DNA from: Hypsibius dujardini
Lineage: Eukaryota; Tardigrada; Eutardigrada; Parachela; Hypsibiidae
Assembly (NCBI GenBank): GCA_001579985.1
Contig: LRSR01010014.1
Span: forward strand, 1-20,001
Length of the DNA: 20,001 nt
Direction of reading: 5' to 3'
Of this stretch, positions 1 to 9,536 are shown in pieces (position 1 is the stretch's first letter; each line of letters starts with the position of its first letter). The notes below the pieces were generated by a model, which was not told where the DNA came from, searched no databases, and was given only the letters and a program-made list of their open reading frames with translations. Both the position numbers and the translations under genes were made by a program.

Positions 1-444
1 TTTTTGTTGATATTCCAAAAAGGTTGGTGGGCGAAAGTTTTTCAACATGATGTCTTTCAGTTCAACCCATGTCCCTGGAATGCTGGTTCGTACATACCAA
101 TATTCTGCTCCACTTCCTTCCTCTAGAGAAAGTGGCAGCATTGCGAGCAGATCCTCATCCGTCCATTTCTGGGCATGTCCTGCCATTTCTTAGCGTCGGA
201 GAAACATCCCAATTTTTTCGGTGTCCTTGTTCCCAAATTTCGGCATCGCGACTGGTCCCCTAATTGCCATCTGACTTTGCTGGGTAACCACCGCGTCCGC
301 GATTGTTTTGACCGTGACTCCCCCTTGGGTTGTGGCGGCCGACGAGGTTGGTGCCACTGACGGTGCCGAACGCTGCTGTTGCTGCTGCTGCGCGCGTCCG
401 CCGTTTCCGCTGCTTCCACTATCTGTTTCGTTGTCACTTGGCAT
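1..444 (-). pseudogene. LTR-retrotransposon gag fragment, N-terminal part
   Basis: An open frame starts with ATG at 444 and runs leftward off the window. It has a Gln run (about six Q) and a Ser/Ala/Thr-rich leader, then a capsid-like segment with the usual Ty3/gypsy gag spacing: a P-K-F-G patch, G-M-F-L, a K-W-T-D-E-D segment, L-P-L-S-L, then W-Y-V and P-G-T-W-V-E-L before a K-N-F motif. An in-frame TAA at 187-189 interrupts it, after which the same frame stays open to position 1, so this is a decayed copy. The function of the family (known) is the structural capsid of virus-like particles. The primer-binding-site-like sequence at 731-746 lies on the correct 5' side. I cannot assign a clade because pol lies outside the window. 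Confidence 0.68.
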
Positions 445-730
445 TTTGGGATGAAATCCTTTCTTCCCGGTACAATAAATTTCTTCCAGAAATCCCTCCG
501 TACTCCGTTAACGCCACCCGTCAAAAGCAATGAGTAGTAGTTACAACCAACTCTCGAGCCCAACCAGACACTCCGTAAAGCGAACTGGCAGCTTACTCGT
601 CGCGGTGTATAACAGTACTCGTACCTTCAAACGGTGAGGAAAACAGGAGACTTCGAAAAACTGGTGCGATCGCTGCTAATGGTCATTCCACGAGCTAGAC
701 AGGGCGTGCACTCCCTTATCTAGTCGCCAC

Positions 731-746
731 TGCTATTCGGAACCAA
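731..746 (-). promoter_or_regulatory. Candidate primer-binding site of the gag-bearing LTR element
   Basis: Read on the minus strand, the sequence CCTAACA (an LTR-like CA end) is followed after two bases by TGGTTCCGAATAGCAG, which begins with the TGG that pairs with the CCA tail of a tRNA primer. It sits about 290 bp upstream of the gag ATG at 444, the expected leader distance. I could not match it to a specific tRNA. Confidence 0.38.
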
Positions 747-747
747 T

Positions 748-900
748 TGTTAGGTCTACCAACCGTAAGTTGGATAGTTAACATGTTTATTAGACTGATA
801 ATAAAGACTGTTAGAGAAATAAACTGAAAGAAAGGAAAGAGGAAGTAGAACTGACTGTAGAAATAATAAAACACATAGTAAAGTTTTAACTATAGAAATG
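748..900 (-). mobile_element. Putative LTR end, distal boundary not found
   Basis: On the plus strand the sequence opens with TGTTAGG at 748, the inverted complement expected at an LTR terminus, directly next to the candidate primer-binding site. An AATAAA-type signal (minus strand) lies near 800. I could not find the other LTR end, a matching LTR copy or a target duplication, so the right boundary given here is arbitrary. Confidence 0.3.
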
Positions 901-2220
901 AAGGTAAATGGCACATACATCAGAATAGGGATAATAGAGTGGACAGAGTTACAAACTAAGTATGATACTCGTGAGTTAAAGAACTATCATGATTGGATAT
1001 GGGGACTTGTTGGGCGTGTCCAACACGAACATGTTGACTTCAAGGTTCCCAATATTATTAAGTGGTGTTTCTGGACCGGGGACTGGCTTTCCCTTGAAGG
1101 ACTGGAAGAATTCTGGACGAATCCCTGCTTGGTCTCGAGAAACATATCCGGTTCATCCGGCTTCGAACCTTCTAGACATGGCCAGCTTTCTTCATTGAAC
1201 TTGAAGCGAAGAAAGCAATCGATAACGTCCTTGCTCCATTTCATCGGCCGCGGGTTCATGTCAAACCTAATTCCGTTGACGGTTCCATCTGGAAGCCACG
1301 CCAATGTCACACTGAGTGGGCGATCCATGATGAGGCTCAAGTTGAAAGATTGCTAGACTTCTTCAAGAACTTCCTTCCTCCTTTCTGTCTCCAACACTGC
1401 CTTCATCAGAGTCAGGACTTCTTCCTCTTTTGTAGAAGTCGTCATTGTTGCTGCTATTAATGTACTCGTCGTAGATTTTTCGTGCACAGTCATCGATTGC
1501 TTCAGGAATGGTTCAGCCTTAGCCACGATAAACTGAATCGTAAATCGCCTTGGCGTACAAAGGAGCGGAAGTGTCGACGAGATAAGGACAACGCTTCACT
1601 ATGTGACGACCTGTTCTCCCTTCGAGAATTCGGAAGTCCTGTTGACCTTACGATACACAATAACTACGAGTACTCCTTTCCGGAATTATTACTTGCACAA
1701 CAAATTGAGAGAAGCCGAGATAGCAAGCCGATGGAAAGTAAAACCTAATGAGAAGCTAGAAAACGAACGAAAAGTCGAGTCTCGAACCGAGCTTCAAGAC
1801 TCATCCTTATCGTTCGAACATGACAACAATCTAAACAAGCGCATTCTTCACTTGACACTGGAACATCTTTCTCACAAGACAAGAACGAGAACTACAGCAT
1901 GGGAATTACAGTACGAGTACATGTGAGCATTATGTGGCACATGAGAATGGACCTTAATATATTGACTGGCAAATCACAACAACAAACACGAACGAAAAGA
2001 CCACAGATTCCAAGTGACTTTGCAACTTCAGAGTTTTCCAACAAGTCCCTGTATGGAGCCATGACAATGATTTTGGCATTTTCATTTTATTCTTTGCTCA
2101 CACCCGAAACATCACAATCGGACAAGAAAGTCTGACTGCCACCACGACGTACAAGTAGAAGATGATGGTCTTTGCTTGTCGATGAGCAATCTTAACCTCT
2201 ACTGAGACACGTTTCATTGC
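901..2220. other. Stretch without an identifiable gene
   Basis: Both strands carry modest open frames here, for example plus 898-1356 and minus 987-1340 over the same bases, and overlapping plus frames at 1482-1926. None shows a recognisable domain or a convincing run of splice sites. Low-complexity acidic and basic translations suggest decayed transposon or intergenic DNA. I see no clear repeats or RNA genes. Confidence 0.4.
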
Positions 2221-2414
2221 AACAGTCTAGCCTGGGTCAGAAGACTTCAAGCGACTAATCATCCTCCAGTTCTTGCCCCACCTCTCCAATCTGTTCATTT
2301 GCAGGCGCAGCAGTTCACAGCTTTGAGTTTCGTTGAGAACTTCCGGAAGGTCCAGACGATAAGGCGCTGCTCCCAGTCTGAGTGCCATTCTCCGGATGAT
2401 ATCGCTCGACTTAC

Positions 2415-2540
2415 TTCCGCCGGAAGGCTCTCTTGGTGTTCCTTTCCCAGACGATCCGGGGTTACAAAGCTAGGATTTCTTCCGTAGACTTTTGCATGAA
2501 GAGGATAATATCCCGGATCTCTTCTATGTTTTCTGGATAA
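2415..2540 (-). other. Candidate orphan internal exon, minus strand
   Basis: On the minus strand a pyrimidine-rich acceptor (TTTCTTCCCTCCAG, CAG at 2543-2541) is followed by 126 open bases (42 codons) and then a consensus donor GTAAGT (2414-2409). The exon is phase 0 at both ends. The same frame stays open past the donor to about 2300. No domain is recognised and no partner exons were located, so this may be chance. Confidence 0.22.
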
Positions 2541-2721
2541 CTGGAGGGAAGAAATTTTTAGTTTTTGAACAGAACATACCTAAAAACACAAATTCCTCCA
2601 TTCCCGACCAAACGTGAGACGTCATCACTCGTTAGCAAGACTTATCTGTCCGTTACTGTGCTTATCGCTATTCAGCAATTCCCTATTTACAAGAAGACGA
2701 TGGAATGCCATCATTAATGAA

Positions 2722-2742
2722 GTTTGTTGTTGTTGTTGTTTT
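2722..2742. repeat. (TTG)n microsatellite
   Basis: A short perfect trinucleotide run of about six TTG units. Confidence 0.8.
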
Positions 2743-2863
2743 GTGATCCTGTTTTGATGTACGGCAAGTGGTACGATGATGACCAATTAAAGAGGTCGGT
2801 TTCAGTGGGTTCAGTTCGGGCCGGCCTGGCCGGCACCAGTTAAAGCCAAAAAATCTAATGTTT

Positions 2864-3050
2864 AGTGACCTTTAAAAGTCAGCAAAGGTCACATTTTCAA
2901 TTAGTTTATTAAGTTCTAATTAGGTCCCCATTCACGTTAATAGTGTATACAGTCTCCAAAGGTCACCAAAGTCAGCTGGATGGCCTAGTATGCTGCTGGT
3001 GTCTCTGGGATCCAGGAGGGCTATAAAACGAGTATAAAAACTCGTCAGTG
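2864..3050 (+). promoter_or_regulatory. Possible core promoter with AGGTCA half-sites
   Basis: GTGACCTTT and AAAGGTCAC form a perfect 9-bp inverted repeat around a 10-nt spacer near 2866-2893, and another AAAGGTCA follows near 2958. These are nuclear-receptor-type AGGTCA half-sites. Downstream, TATAAAA occurs at 3022-3028 and again at 3033-3039, and an arthropod-type initiator TCAGTG at 3045-3050 puts +1 about 25 bp after the first TATA. No plus-strand gene follows, and the stretch overlaps the presumed 3' UTR of the minus-strand gene, so function is uncertain. Confidence 0.22.
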
Positions 3051-3234
3051 AGCGACGAAAGTACTATAGCGCGTTTGCCGATGTGCCGTGACGCAGAGAT
3101 TCTGTAACCCGCGCGTAAACGATGCCATCCATAAACTCCAGTTTGTAATAATCTGTATCAGATTCCGCTAGAATAGCCCGCAACGATTCGAAATTTTGAC
3201 GTGATGCGTCAGTCATGACAATGAATTCTGCCTC

Positions 3235-4622
3235 TTAGAGCTGGCTTGCGCTTCTCTCGTTGGACAGGTTGACTAGCGTTTTGCGGCGTGGTGTGAGCTC
3301 GTTAACGAGAGTCTGGATGCCTGGCCGTGAATCTGGCATTACCGCCGCAATTTGATCGAGACCAATCCTGAAAGCTTGCCGTATTTCTGCAACCGTTAAT
3401 CTGAAACAAAGATTTGGTAATTTCATTACAGTATAAGTTTAAAAGAACAAAGGATCGTTCTCAACACGAGAGAGCCACAACATGAGGAAGACGTTGTTAG
3501 ATGGTATAGCCCACAAACCTGCATGCGTACCATAAACACACACCAAAAAATTGACTGCCATATAGGCGGGCAGCCAGACAGACAGACAGACAAACAGGCA
3601 GACATGCTGTTTTACCTTATCGAGGCTGAGAAGCACTTACGAACGAGGTTCTTGTGCCGACTGGAATAGTCCTAACGTTGAGATTCTGCAAAATAAAAAA
3701 AAATTTCAAGATCACATTACTAACCAGGAATTGGAAGTGGGAAGGTATGCCTAGGACTGAATAGCCAAATCTCGTAGAGCAGAAGTTGCTTGATCGAACC
3801 AATTGATACATGCCCAACGTACAGTGAACGACAAGATTGAGTACACTGGAGGGTCCGGGGAATGGGCAAAAAATGGCGGGGCAGAAGTGGGTTTCAAACA
3901 ATCGAACCACCTGACCTGGAGCGGTTGCTTGGTTCCTGGTTTCTTCCATTTTCAAACATGCCCCCCCCTGCTCCGCCCCTTCTGCCCATACCAGGAACCC
4001 TCCAGTGTACTCAATCTTGTCGCTGATTGTACTCGTACCGATTGCTGGCCCCACATGGCAGACATGGTGGTCGGTGGTCGAGGAGACTTAAACAGTTGCC
4101 GGCGATAGGGGCGGCTGTTGCCCTCGAGGTGGATGTGAGCTGCGGTTTCTGACGATCTGAAAACTCGGAAAGAAATAAATAAGACGTTTGAATTTTCCTG
4201 CCAGAAATCTTCCGCGAGACACCCAGGCCAACCTTTGACAAAGATGCTAAAAAGAAGGTGCTGGAGCACTCACAATGCTGATTGCACAATCTGTTGAGAA
4301 ATTCGGTGGTCAAACCTTCCAGTAGGAGGTACATGGTGGCGGCGGTTTTTGTGAAGGCCGCGCAGTCGTCTCCCATCACCTGGGCGACATGTTGAATGGC
4401 GAAAAAGAGTGGACGCTCAGCATAAAAAGTTGAAAACATACTTGGCAGAATGCCATTTGCAGCCGATTTTCCGACGCTGGCTGCCAGCCGGGTGCGCAGG
4501 TTCGGGATGGTGTCGGTCGATTGCTGGTCGTCGGTGTCGGTAGTAGTGTTGGGAGTTAGGGTCGGGCATGTAGAATGGGTGCTGGTCGCGGAGATGGGTC
4601 GGTGATCAGAACATGACGGTGG
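3235..4622 (-). CDS. Spliced minus-strand gene, family unknown (3' part)
   Basis: I do not recognise the product. Four segments join with matching phases: an open frame 4622-4274 (first ATG at 4439), donor GTGAGT, phase 1; exon 4156-4039 after TTTTCAG, ending at GTACGA, phase 2; a 45-nt exon 3685-3641 after TTTTGCAG, with donor GTAAGT, phase 2; and a terminal exon 3400-3235 after TTGTTTCAG, ending in TAA. The translation is helical around 4439-4274 and again in the last exon, with a Pro/Cys-rich stretch between. The 117-nt first intron is itself in frame and stop-free, so retention is possible. The third intron (3686-4038) contains a MITE. AATAAA on the minus strand near 2905 could be the poly(A) signal. 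The 5' end is unresolved: a stop at 4625-4623 closes the frame, and a separate 4773-4606 frame behind a TTTTTCAG acceptor may be an upstream exon. Confidence 0.42.
3822..4029. mobile_element. Palindromic Tc1/mariner-type MITE, copy 1
   Basis: A 208-bp non-coding element flanked by TA on both sides (3820-3821 and 4030-4031). Its ends are inverted copies starting CAGTGAACGACAAGATTG and CAATCAGCGACAAGATTG, and the arms run inward about 50 bp through a GTACACTGGAGGGT segment and a GC-rich block. A second copy lies at 10003-10217 in the opposite internal orientation. It has no coding capacity and depends on a transposase supplied elsewhere (inference). It sits in an intron of the minus-strand gene. 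Confidence 0.85.
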
Positions 4623-4773
4623 TCAACGTCGTCGGATTACGAGATGTCATCAAGTTGAGGGGATCGTGATGGTTCGAAGGGCGGTCGACGGAGTAGAGGA
4701 GTTGAGTTTCAGGGTTCGCAGCATAGAAGATTCCGGCGGGCTGGTAACGGAGGACGGCGGAATGGAGGGTCAT
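4606..4773 (-). other. Possible upstream exon of the minus-strand gene
   Basis: On the minus strand the acceptor TCAATTTTTCAG (CAG at 4776-4774) is followed at once by ATG at 4773 and 55 open codons ending at TGA 4608-4606. The frame differs from that of the 4622-4274 segment, so a further splice would be needed. A GTAATC near 4644 is a weak donor candidate and CTGGCAG near 4476 a possible acceptor. The translation has no recognised domain. The gypsy-like element just to the right would then lie in the intron before this exon. Confidence 0.25.
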
Positions 4774-4847
4774 CTGAAAAATTGACATAAAAAAATATCA
4801 AATCGGATAACGTTTTGGCCGCCAGACATTTCTTTTTAGTCTTTTTG

Positions 4848-6170
4848 CTACGATTTTCTCTTCCTCCTCAACCCCATTTTTTTTTCTTCAACGCCTTCAT
4901 CAGACATCATCAGTTCCGGGATTGGATGTAGTCCCGGAATTACGATCGCGTCCAAAAGCAAAGGGTCACTGTTTTCAAAAAAGGATGGTGCTATCGGTTC
5001 GTGGGCCACATCGACCTGCTCGTTCGAGGAGGGGTCGTTTTCGTCTCCCCCGTCGGTGAGCGGGCCGTTCCCGTCCACCTGGCCGCCGGCTTCAACTGGT
5101 AAGGGTGATTCGTTATCGTATCTCGAGTCAAAAGGTTTTAATTTCTTTACGTGTACGACTGACTCTTGATGTCGTTCCTGAAAATGTTTAATTTTATAAT
5201 TTACTTCACCAATTTTTTCAATCACTTTCCAAGGTCCGTGCAACAATGCAAAATTTTGTGGTCAATCCCTTAGCCTGTTTTTCACCTTCAACGCCCGTTC
5301 TTTCAGTTTGGGAGGTGACACGAGGTCTCCCACAGAAAAGGATACTTCTCCATGCTTCGCGTTAAAGTATGGGGCTCCCTTGTTGTGGGTGGCGTTGACT
5401 CGCTCTTGAACGATTTCCTTGGCTCTGGTCAACCATTCTTGGGTTGTTTCTATATAATCGTCGATGTCTGCCATCTGTTCCGAAACTTCGTTTCCCAACG
5501 CGACGTCGATTGGGAATACGGGAACTTGTCCGTAAACGAGTTCGAACGGTGAAAATTTTGTCGTCTCCTGTTTGCAGGCGTTGAGGTACCAGGTCACATG
5601 TAGTACCATGCAATCCCAGTCGCGATGATTGGATGAGACGTAGTGGCTCAAAGCCACTGCGATTGTTCGGTTCGTTCGTTCTGTCAAGCCATTGACTAGG
5701 GGTTGTAGGCTGTCGTGGTAATGTTGCATCTTTTGTTTGTGTTGAACCTTAGGAACGGCATTCCTCGGCCGACACCAACACGGCTGGAGGAAACGTGGCG
5801 TAGAGCAATCTGTTCCACGAAGAAAGCAGCGGCAGCGGAGGAAGTTTGGGTCTTTACGGCACGCGTTTTCACCCACCGGGTGAGCAAACAAGTCGCCACA
5901 AGTAAAAATTTGTTGGCGCGTTTGCTGGTGACCATCGGTCCCATGTAGTCGATGCCGACCGCGTGGAAGGGTCCGGCCACTCGGATCGGCTGAAGGAACC
6001 CCCCTGGTTTTACAGGTGGACATGCCTCGCACGAGCTGACGTAGTCGACAACTTGGTTCAAACATCCTCTCCAGAAGTATTTGTCGTGCAGTCTGGCATG
6101 GGTTCGCGCAGTGCCCTTATGACCACTATCTGAACTGACTAAGTGGGTTCTTTTTGCAGGGACGACCAGC
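4848..6170 (-). pseudogene. Integrase of the gypsy-like element
   Basis: An H-H-C-C zinc-binding N-terminus is visible: G-H-K-G-T-A-R-T-H near 6120, then C-E-A-C near 6027. The DDE core follows with D-Y-M-G-P (first Asp), a damaged middle around 5750 where two frames alternate, and N-G-L-T-E-R-T-N-R-T (catalytic Glu region, about 5690-5660). Then come F-S-P-F-E-L-V-Y-G, the S-V-G-D-L-V block, a stop at 5264-5262, and L-H-G-P-W-K-V-I-E-K-I-G-E-V-N-Y, the chromodomain-proximal C-terminal fold of Ty3/gypsy integrases. It ends in an acidic tail with TAA-type termination at 4848. Integrase inserts the cDNA into the host genome; here it is broken by frameshifts. Confidence 0.85.
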
Positions 6171-6429
6171 AGAAACTATCGTCGTCCGTCATGGTACGTC
6201 ACGGATACGGCACAGATACGGACACGGATACGGTACGGTAAGTTTCCCTTGACAACGAAAAACAGAATTTTTTTTCTGTAGGTCGATGCGTTGATCGGTT
6301 CACGAAGGACCTTCAGAATGCCGCGGCAGAAGACATCATCTTCCTGCATTTGTTGAATATTGCTGGTCGACTTGACGGTCAGACCACCGGAGAGCACTTG
6401 TTTTGTCGGTATCGTAAGGGTAGCATCGT

Positions 6430-7030
6430 AAGGGTATAGAGACGAAAAGTCCGGAACGGAAATCTCCCGGCCGGGGCGGTACTGTCGGTCCTTGTGATAT
6501 GGCCGGAGGAGCTCCACCCATCTCGCTAGCCGACCCTTTGGGTTTTTCAGTTTTAGAAGGCCCACCAAGGCGTTGTGGTCCGTGACGGCCTTGAAGAGTC
6601 TTGAACCACCGACGTAAGAATGAACTTTTTCGGTTATGGCCCAGACGACAGCGATGAGTTTTGAATCGCAGGCCGAGGAGTTCCGTTTGGCGGCTTTAAG
6701 TGTTCGACTGACGTATGCCAAGATCTCGGGTCGTCCGTCCGACATCTGAGACAGAACCGCACCCAGTCTGAAGGTTGACGTGTCGGTTTCTTACACCAGT
6801 TCCAGCGTCGGATTAAAGTTTCAGAGAATCGGTGCGTTGGTTAACATGGTTTTCACCGTTTGCCAGGTGGTTTCGTGAGCGTCGGTCCAATTTTAGGTCT
6901 CTCCTTTTCGAGACATTTTGATGAGAAGGTGGGCAACCGTAGCCAGAGCCGGCAGATACTTGCTGTAGTACATGACAGTATCGACGAAGGATCGAACGGC
7001 CGCAGCGTCTTTCGGACGTGGTGACATGAC
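6430..7030 (-). pseudogene. Reverse transcriptase C-terminal end plus RNase H
   Basis: From about 7025 leftward the translation has R-S-F-V-D-T-V-M-Y-Y-S-K-Y-L-P (RT thumb/connection), then W-T-D-A-H-E-T, A-P-I-L, and the RNase H-type block E-T-D-T-S with G-A-V-L-S-Q, followed by Y-V-S-R-T-L, a C-D-S-K-L-I-A-V-V-W-A-I stretch, V-T-D-H-N-A-L and Y-R-P-G-R-E. This is the Ty3/gypsy RT-RNase H layout. It has a TAG within the thumb region near 6895, a TAA near 6793, and an apparent loss of the whole palm domain to the right, where AT-rich DNA at 7100-7165 separates it from the protease remnant. Confidence 0.82.
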
Positions 7031-7409
7031 CTGCTCCTGCCAATGCGGAGTCATCGATCACGGCTTCGCCGTTGTCACCCCCTCCGGATTTCCGTCACCG
7101 TCGTGGAAGTTTGGATTAATTATCGTATTTTTTTATAGTTTTTAATTAATTAATAGTTGATTATCGTAGAATCGACAAGGCAGTCGTGTAGTCTCCGCAG
7201 CATGTACCTCCTCCTCCAGTGTAGCGAGCTCCTCCTCCCGGAGTCGGGGTAGTGGTGATCGAAACGTGGGACAAGCGAGGACCCGGCCGGAGTCCATCGC
7301 CAACCTTTCCGAGGCGACCGAAACGGTGGCTTCGGAAACTACAGGACTTTTTTTGAATAAATATTTGATTAAATGATTTCAAAAATTGAAGGGGAATAGA
7401 TTGCAGGGA

Positions 7410-7770
7410 CGAGGTTTCGGGGTTTGAAATTGTCAAATCTTTAAAGTCGATCAGAAATGGGGTGTTTTTTAAACAAAAGGTCCCTAACAACAAATCGAAG
7501 GGAAAACCTGCAATTACTTCACAGGGTCCAGTCTAAACAAATCTAAACCCTAGAAAATCGATTTCAAGTTGACAAGCAAACGGGATTGCCATCCGTTTGA
7601 CAAATACGGTATGAACGGTCGGACTTTTTCAGGGGTAGATATTCAAGTTAAATTTTTGGCGAACTCCGAATTAACTAAAATTATTCCGGAGCCGGTATCA
7701 ATAAGTTTTCGCAACGTAGTTATTAATATTTCTCCAACAGCTCAAAACGCGGGCCTCTCAAAAGCAGAGG
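7410..7770 (-). pseudogene. Retroviral-type aspartic protease remnant
   Basis: The minus strand encodes L-I-D-T-G-S-G-I, with the catalytic D-T-G triad codons inside 7699-7688, followed by I-L-V-N-S-E-F-A. After a frameshift and stops near 7650-7540, F-P-F-D-L-L-L-G-T and K-N-T-P-F-L-I-D appear (about 7481-7426), matching the second conserved I/L-L-G block before the C-terminal helix of retropepsins. In the family the enzyme works as a dimer to process the polyprotein. The active-site loop is intact but the frame is not. Confidence 0.72.
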
Positions 7771-7807
7771 TCGTCCGTCATTTGAGCTCGTACACCCGCC
7801 GACGAAC

Positions 7808-8044
7808 TCAGTTAAAATTGTTCGGCTGTTGCCACTGACCAAACTCCAGTTGCTGTTGTTCGACCTGTTGGGGACTGGCGTAAAAGGTGGCGGTCTCGGT
7901 CGGAGGTAGGGCCGGAAATGAGGAGCCTGCTTGAACGGCATTCATCGTTGCCGACTGCTCCAGCTGAGGGAACATCTGTTGGGACTGGCATGGAGCAATC
8001 GGTGGTTGGTATTGTGGCGACTGACACGGCGACTGGTTTGACAT
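7808..8044 (-). pseudogene. Gln/Pro-rich C-terminal tail of gag
   Basis: A 78-codon open frame rich in Gln, Pro and Ser with repeated S-P-Q/C-Q-S units lies just past the zinc knuckle and before the protease. This fits the tail of gag or a gag-protease linker. Low complexity prevents any stronger assignment. Confidence 0.5.
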
Positions 8045-8199
8045 CGCCGGCTGCTGCTGCGATGTCAGGTACGGAGGAGCAAATTGTGGAGGTGGTGGTC
8101 CTTAGCTGGTTTGCCGTTGGGACCACTCTTGACGGTTGGGGTTTACGTTTTGATACCCTCCTCTTCCTCCCCGCGGCTTGCACCGCGGCCGGAGCTGAG

Positions 8200-8241
8200 G
8201 CATCAAACGGAGACGTGTCCCACCTTCCCGCAGGACCGGCA
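8200..8241 (-). pseudogene. gag CCHC zinc knuckle with an internal stop
   Basis: The minus strand reads C-R-S-C-G-K-V-G-H-V-S-V-stop-C, an exact C-X2-C-X4-H-X4-C nucleocapsid knuckle. Cys codons lie at 8241-8239, 8232-8230 and 8202-8200, and His at 8217-8215. The third position of the last gap is a TGA (8205-8203). The metal ligands are intact, but the protein would end one residue before the final Cys. Confidence 0.82.
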
Positions 8242-8299
8242 GATTGGGCGGCCATCCGGAGCCCATTGGTTGTTCGGTGGTTGCCGACGGGGTTCATTA

Positions 8300-9213
8300 G
8301 CCTAAAGTTTTTGTTGTTCCGCCTGCTGTTTGAGGAAGGCGGTCAGTTGATTTTTAAGGTCGGCGACCTGCAGTTCCAGATTAGTTTTTTCACGGCGATG
8401 ATTGTGTTGGGCATATCGGGTACGAACTCCGATTTTAGATGCAGTGGGAAACCTTCGAAAAGATGAATCGCTTTCTCCTCTTCCGTAGCATGAGGGTTCG
8501 TCTCATCGATGAACCGTAGTCGGTCGTTGACGTATTTGAGCAGATTATCCTCGGCTTGCATTACGCCGGCTCCGAGGAAATAGTAATCGATTCGGCTTTT
8601 ACCGAAGATTCGAAGAAAGAGTTTTCCAATTGGTGATGTGTTTGTGATTATCATGCCAGTGGATGGCGTCGCCATCAACAGCCAGATACATATGACGGAT
8701 GTAGTCATCGTTTGACCATTTGTGGAGGTAACCGCAGCGCTCGAAGCGCCAGATGAAGTCATTGGCGTCTTCGTGTAACACCGCAAAGAATTTCGGTAGA
8801 TCCCGAAGACTGACGGTTTTCTAGTTTTTGACCTGTACGGCCTTGAAGAGGGTCGTCAAGTCATGCATCGTCATGTTGACGGTATCGTCCTCATTCTCAT
8901 CAACGACGCTTTCGTGATCCTTGCCGTGTCTCTTCACTCGCTGGTATGAACGCTTGTCGTTCTGGCCTGCGTTAACCCTTCTTTCGCGGTTGTTGTCCTC
9001 TCTGCCTCGTTCGTCGTCCTTTGGTGCGTCCTCTTCTTGAGACATTTTGTGTTCGTTGCTATGTCGTCGGGTCGCTGGTTGTCGTTGCCGGCGCTGTTGT
9101 TTTTTGTTTGCAGAGTGTTGTCTCGTTTGTTTGGCTACCGAAGGCAAGTGTTGCCCTTTTGATCGGGTGACTCTGCTGTTGATAACCGGTGCTGGACTCC
9201 TGATTGGGTCCAA
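8300..9213 (-). pseudogene. gag of the gypsy-like element (matrix/capsid part)
   Basis: ATG at 9213 opens a basic, Gln/Arg-rich leader, then an acidic Glu/Asp stretch. An in-frame TAG at 8823-8821 is followed in the same frame by the capsid region: L-P-K-F-F, W-R-F-E, H-K-W-S-N-D-D-Y, a W-H-D segment and T-N-W-K-T-L. A frameshift near 8600 moves to the frame containing the D-Y-Y-F-L, N-D-R-L-R-F and L-F-E-G-F-P-L motifs, which are gag capsid features. A second shift near 8360 is followed by a Leu/Gln coiled-coil-like stretch before the zinc knuckle. The family's role is particle assembly and RNA packaging. This copy is broken at three or more places. Confidence 0.75.
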
Positions 9214-9536
9214 GTCGTTGTTAACGAACCGTCGGATCGGTTCAAAGACAGTTGGTGATTGATCGAAATCAAAAAACGGATGACATTCTTGACATTGTTT
9301 ATAAACAGCGATCGTCGAGTCAAGCGCGAAGCCAGTCTAGAGAACCAATCCATTCATGGCTGATGGTTATTAAACTGCTTAATGTGGTTGATAGGCTAGT
9401 AGGTGGTATGAACAAAATTAATTAACGAGTATGGCAATGAATTTGAAGGAGAAAGAAATACGGCAGAGTGATACAGTATGAAAAAGATTCAATTAATTTT
9501 CCGATCTGGCGCCCTAACGACCCGTTTTGTTTTGTA

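Larger units (their letters stand above)
4848..9213 (-). mobile_element. Degenerate Ty3/gypsy-like LTR retrotransposon body
   Basis: In minus-strand order the element shows gag (9213 to about 7808), an aspartic protease (about 7770-7410), the end of reverse transcriptase with RNase H (about 7025-6430) and integrase (about 6170-4848). The order protease, RT, RNase H, integrase is that of Ty3/gypsy elements. All parts carry stops or frameshifts, and the RT palm with its catalytic YXDD box is absent, so the copy is dead. I found no LTR pair or target duplication; the limits given are those of recognisable coding sequence. Confidence 0.85.

Noticed and set aside
898-1356. A 152-codon plus-strand frame and its minus-strand counterpart at 987-1340
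   Set aside because: Both strands are open over the same bases, neither translation shows a domain, and no splice or promoter context favours either.
9509-9526. TGGCGCCCTAACGACCCG resembling a tRNA-Lys primer-binding site
   Set aside because: No LTR-like CA precedes it, it has an extra base against the usual site, and the nearby LTR element is on the other strand.
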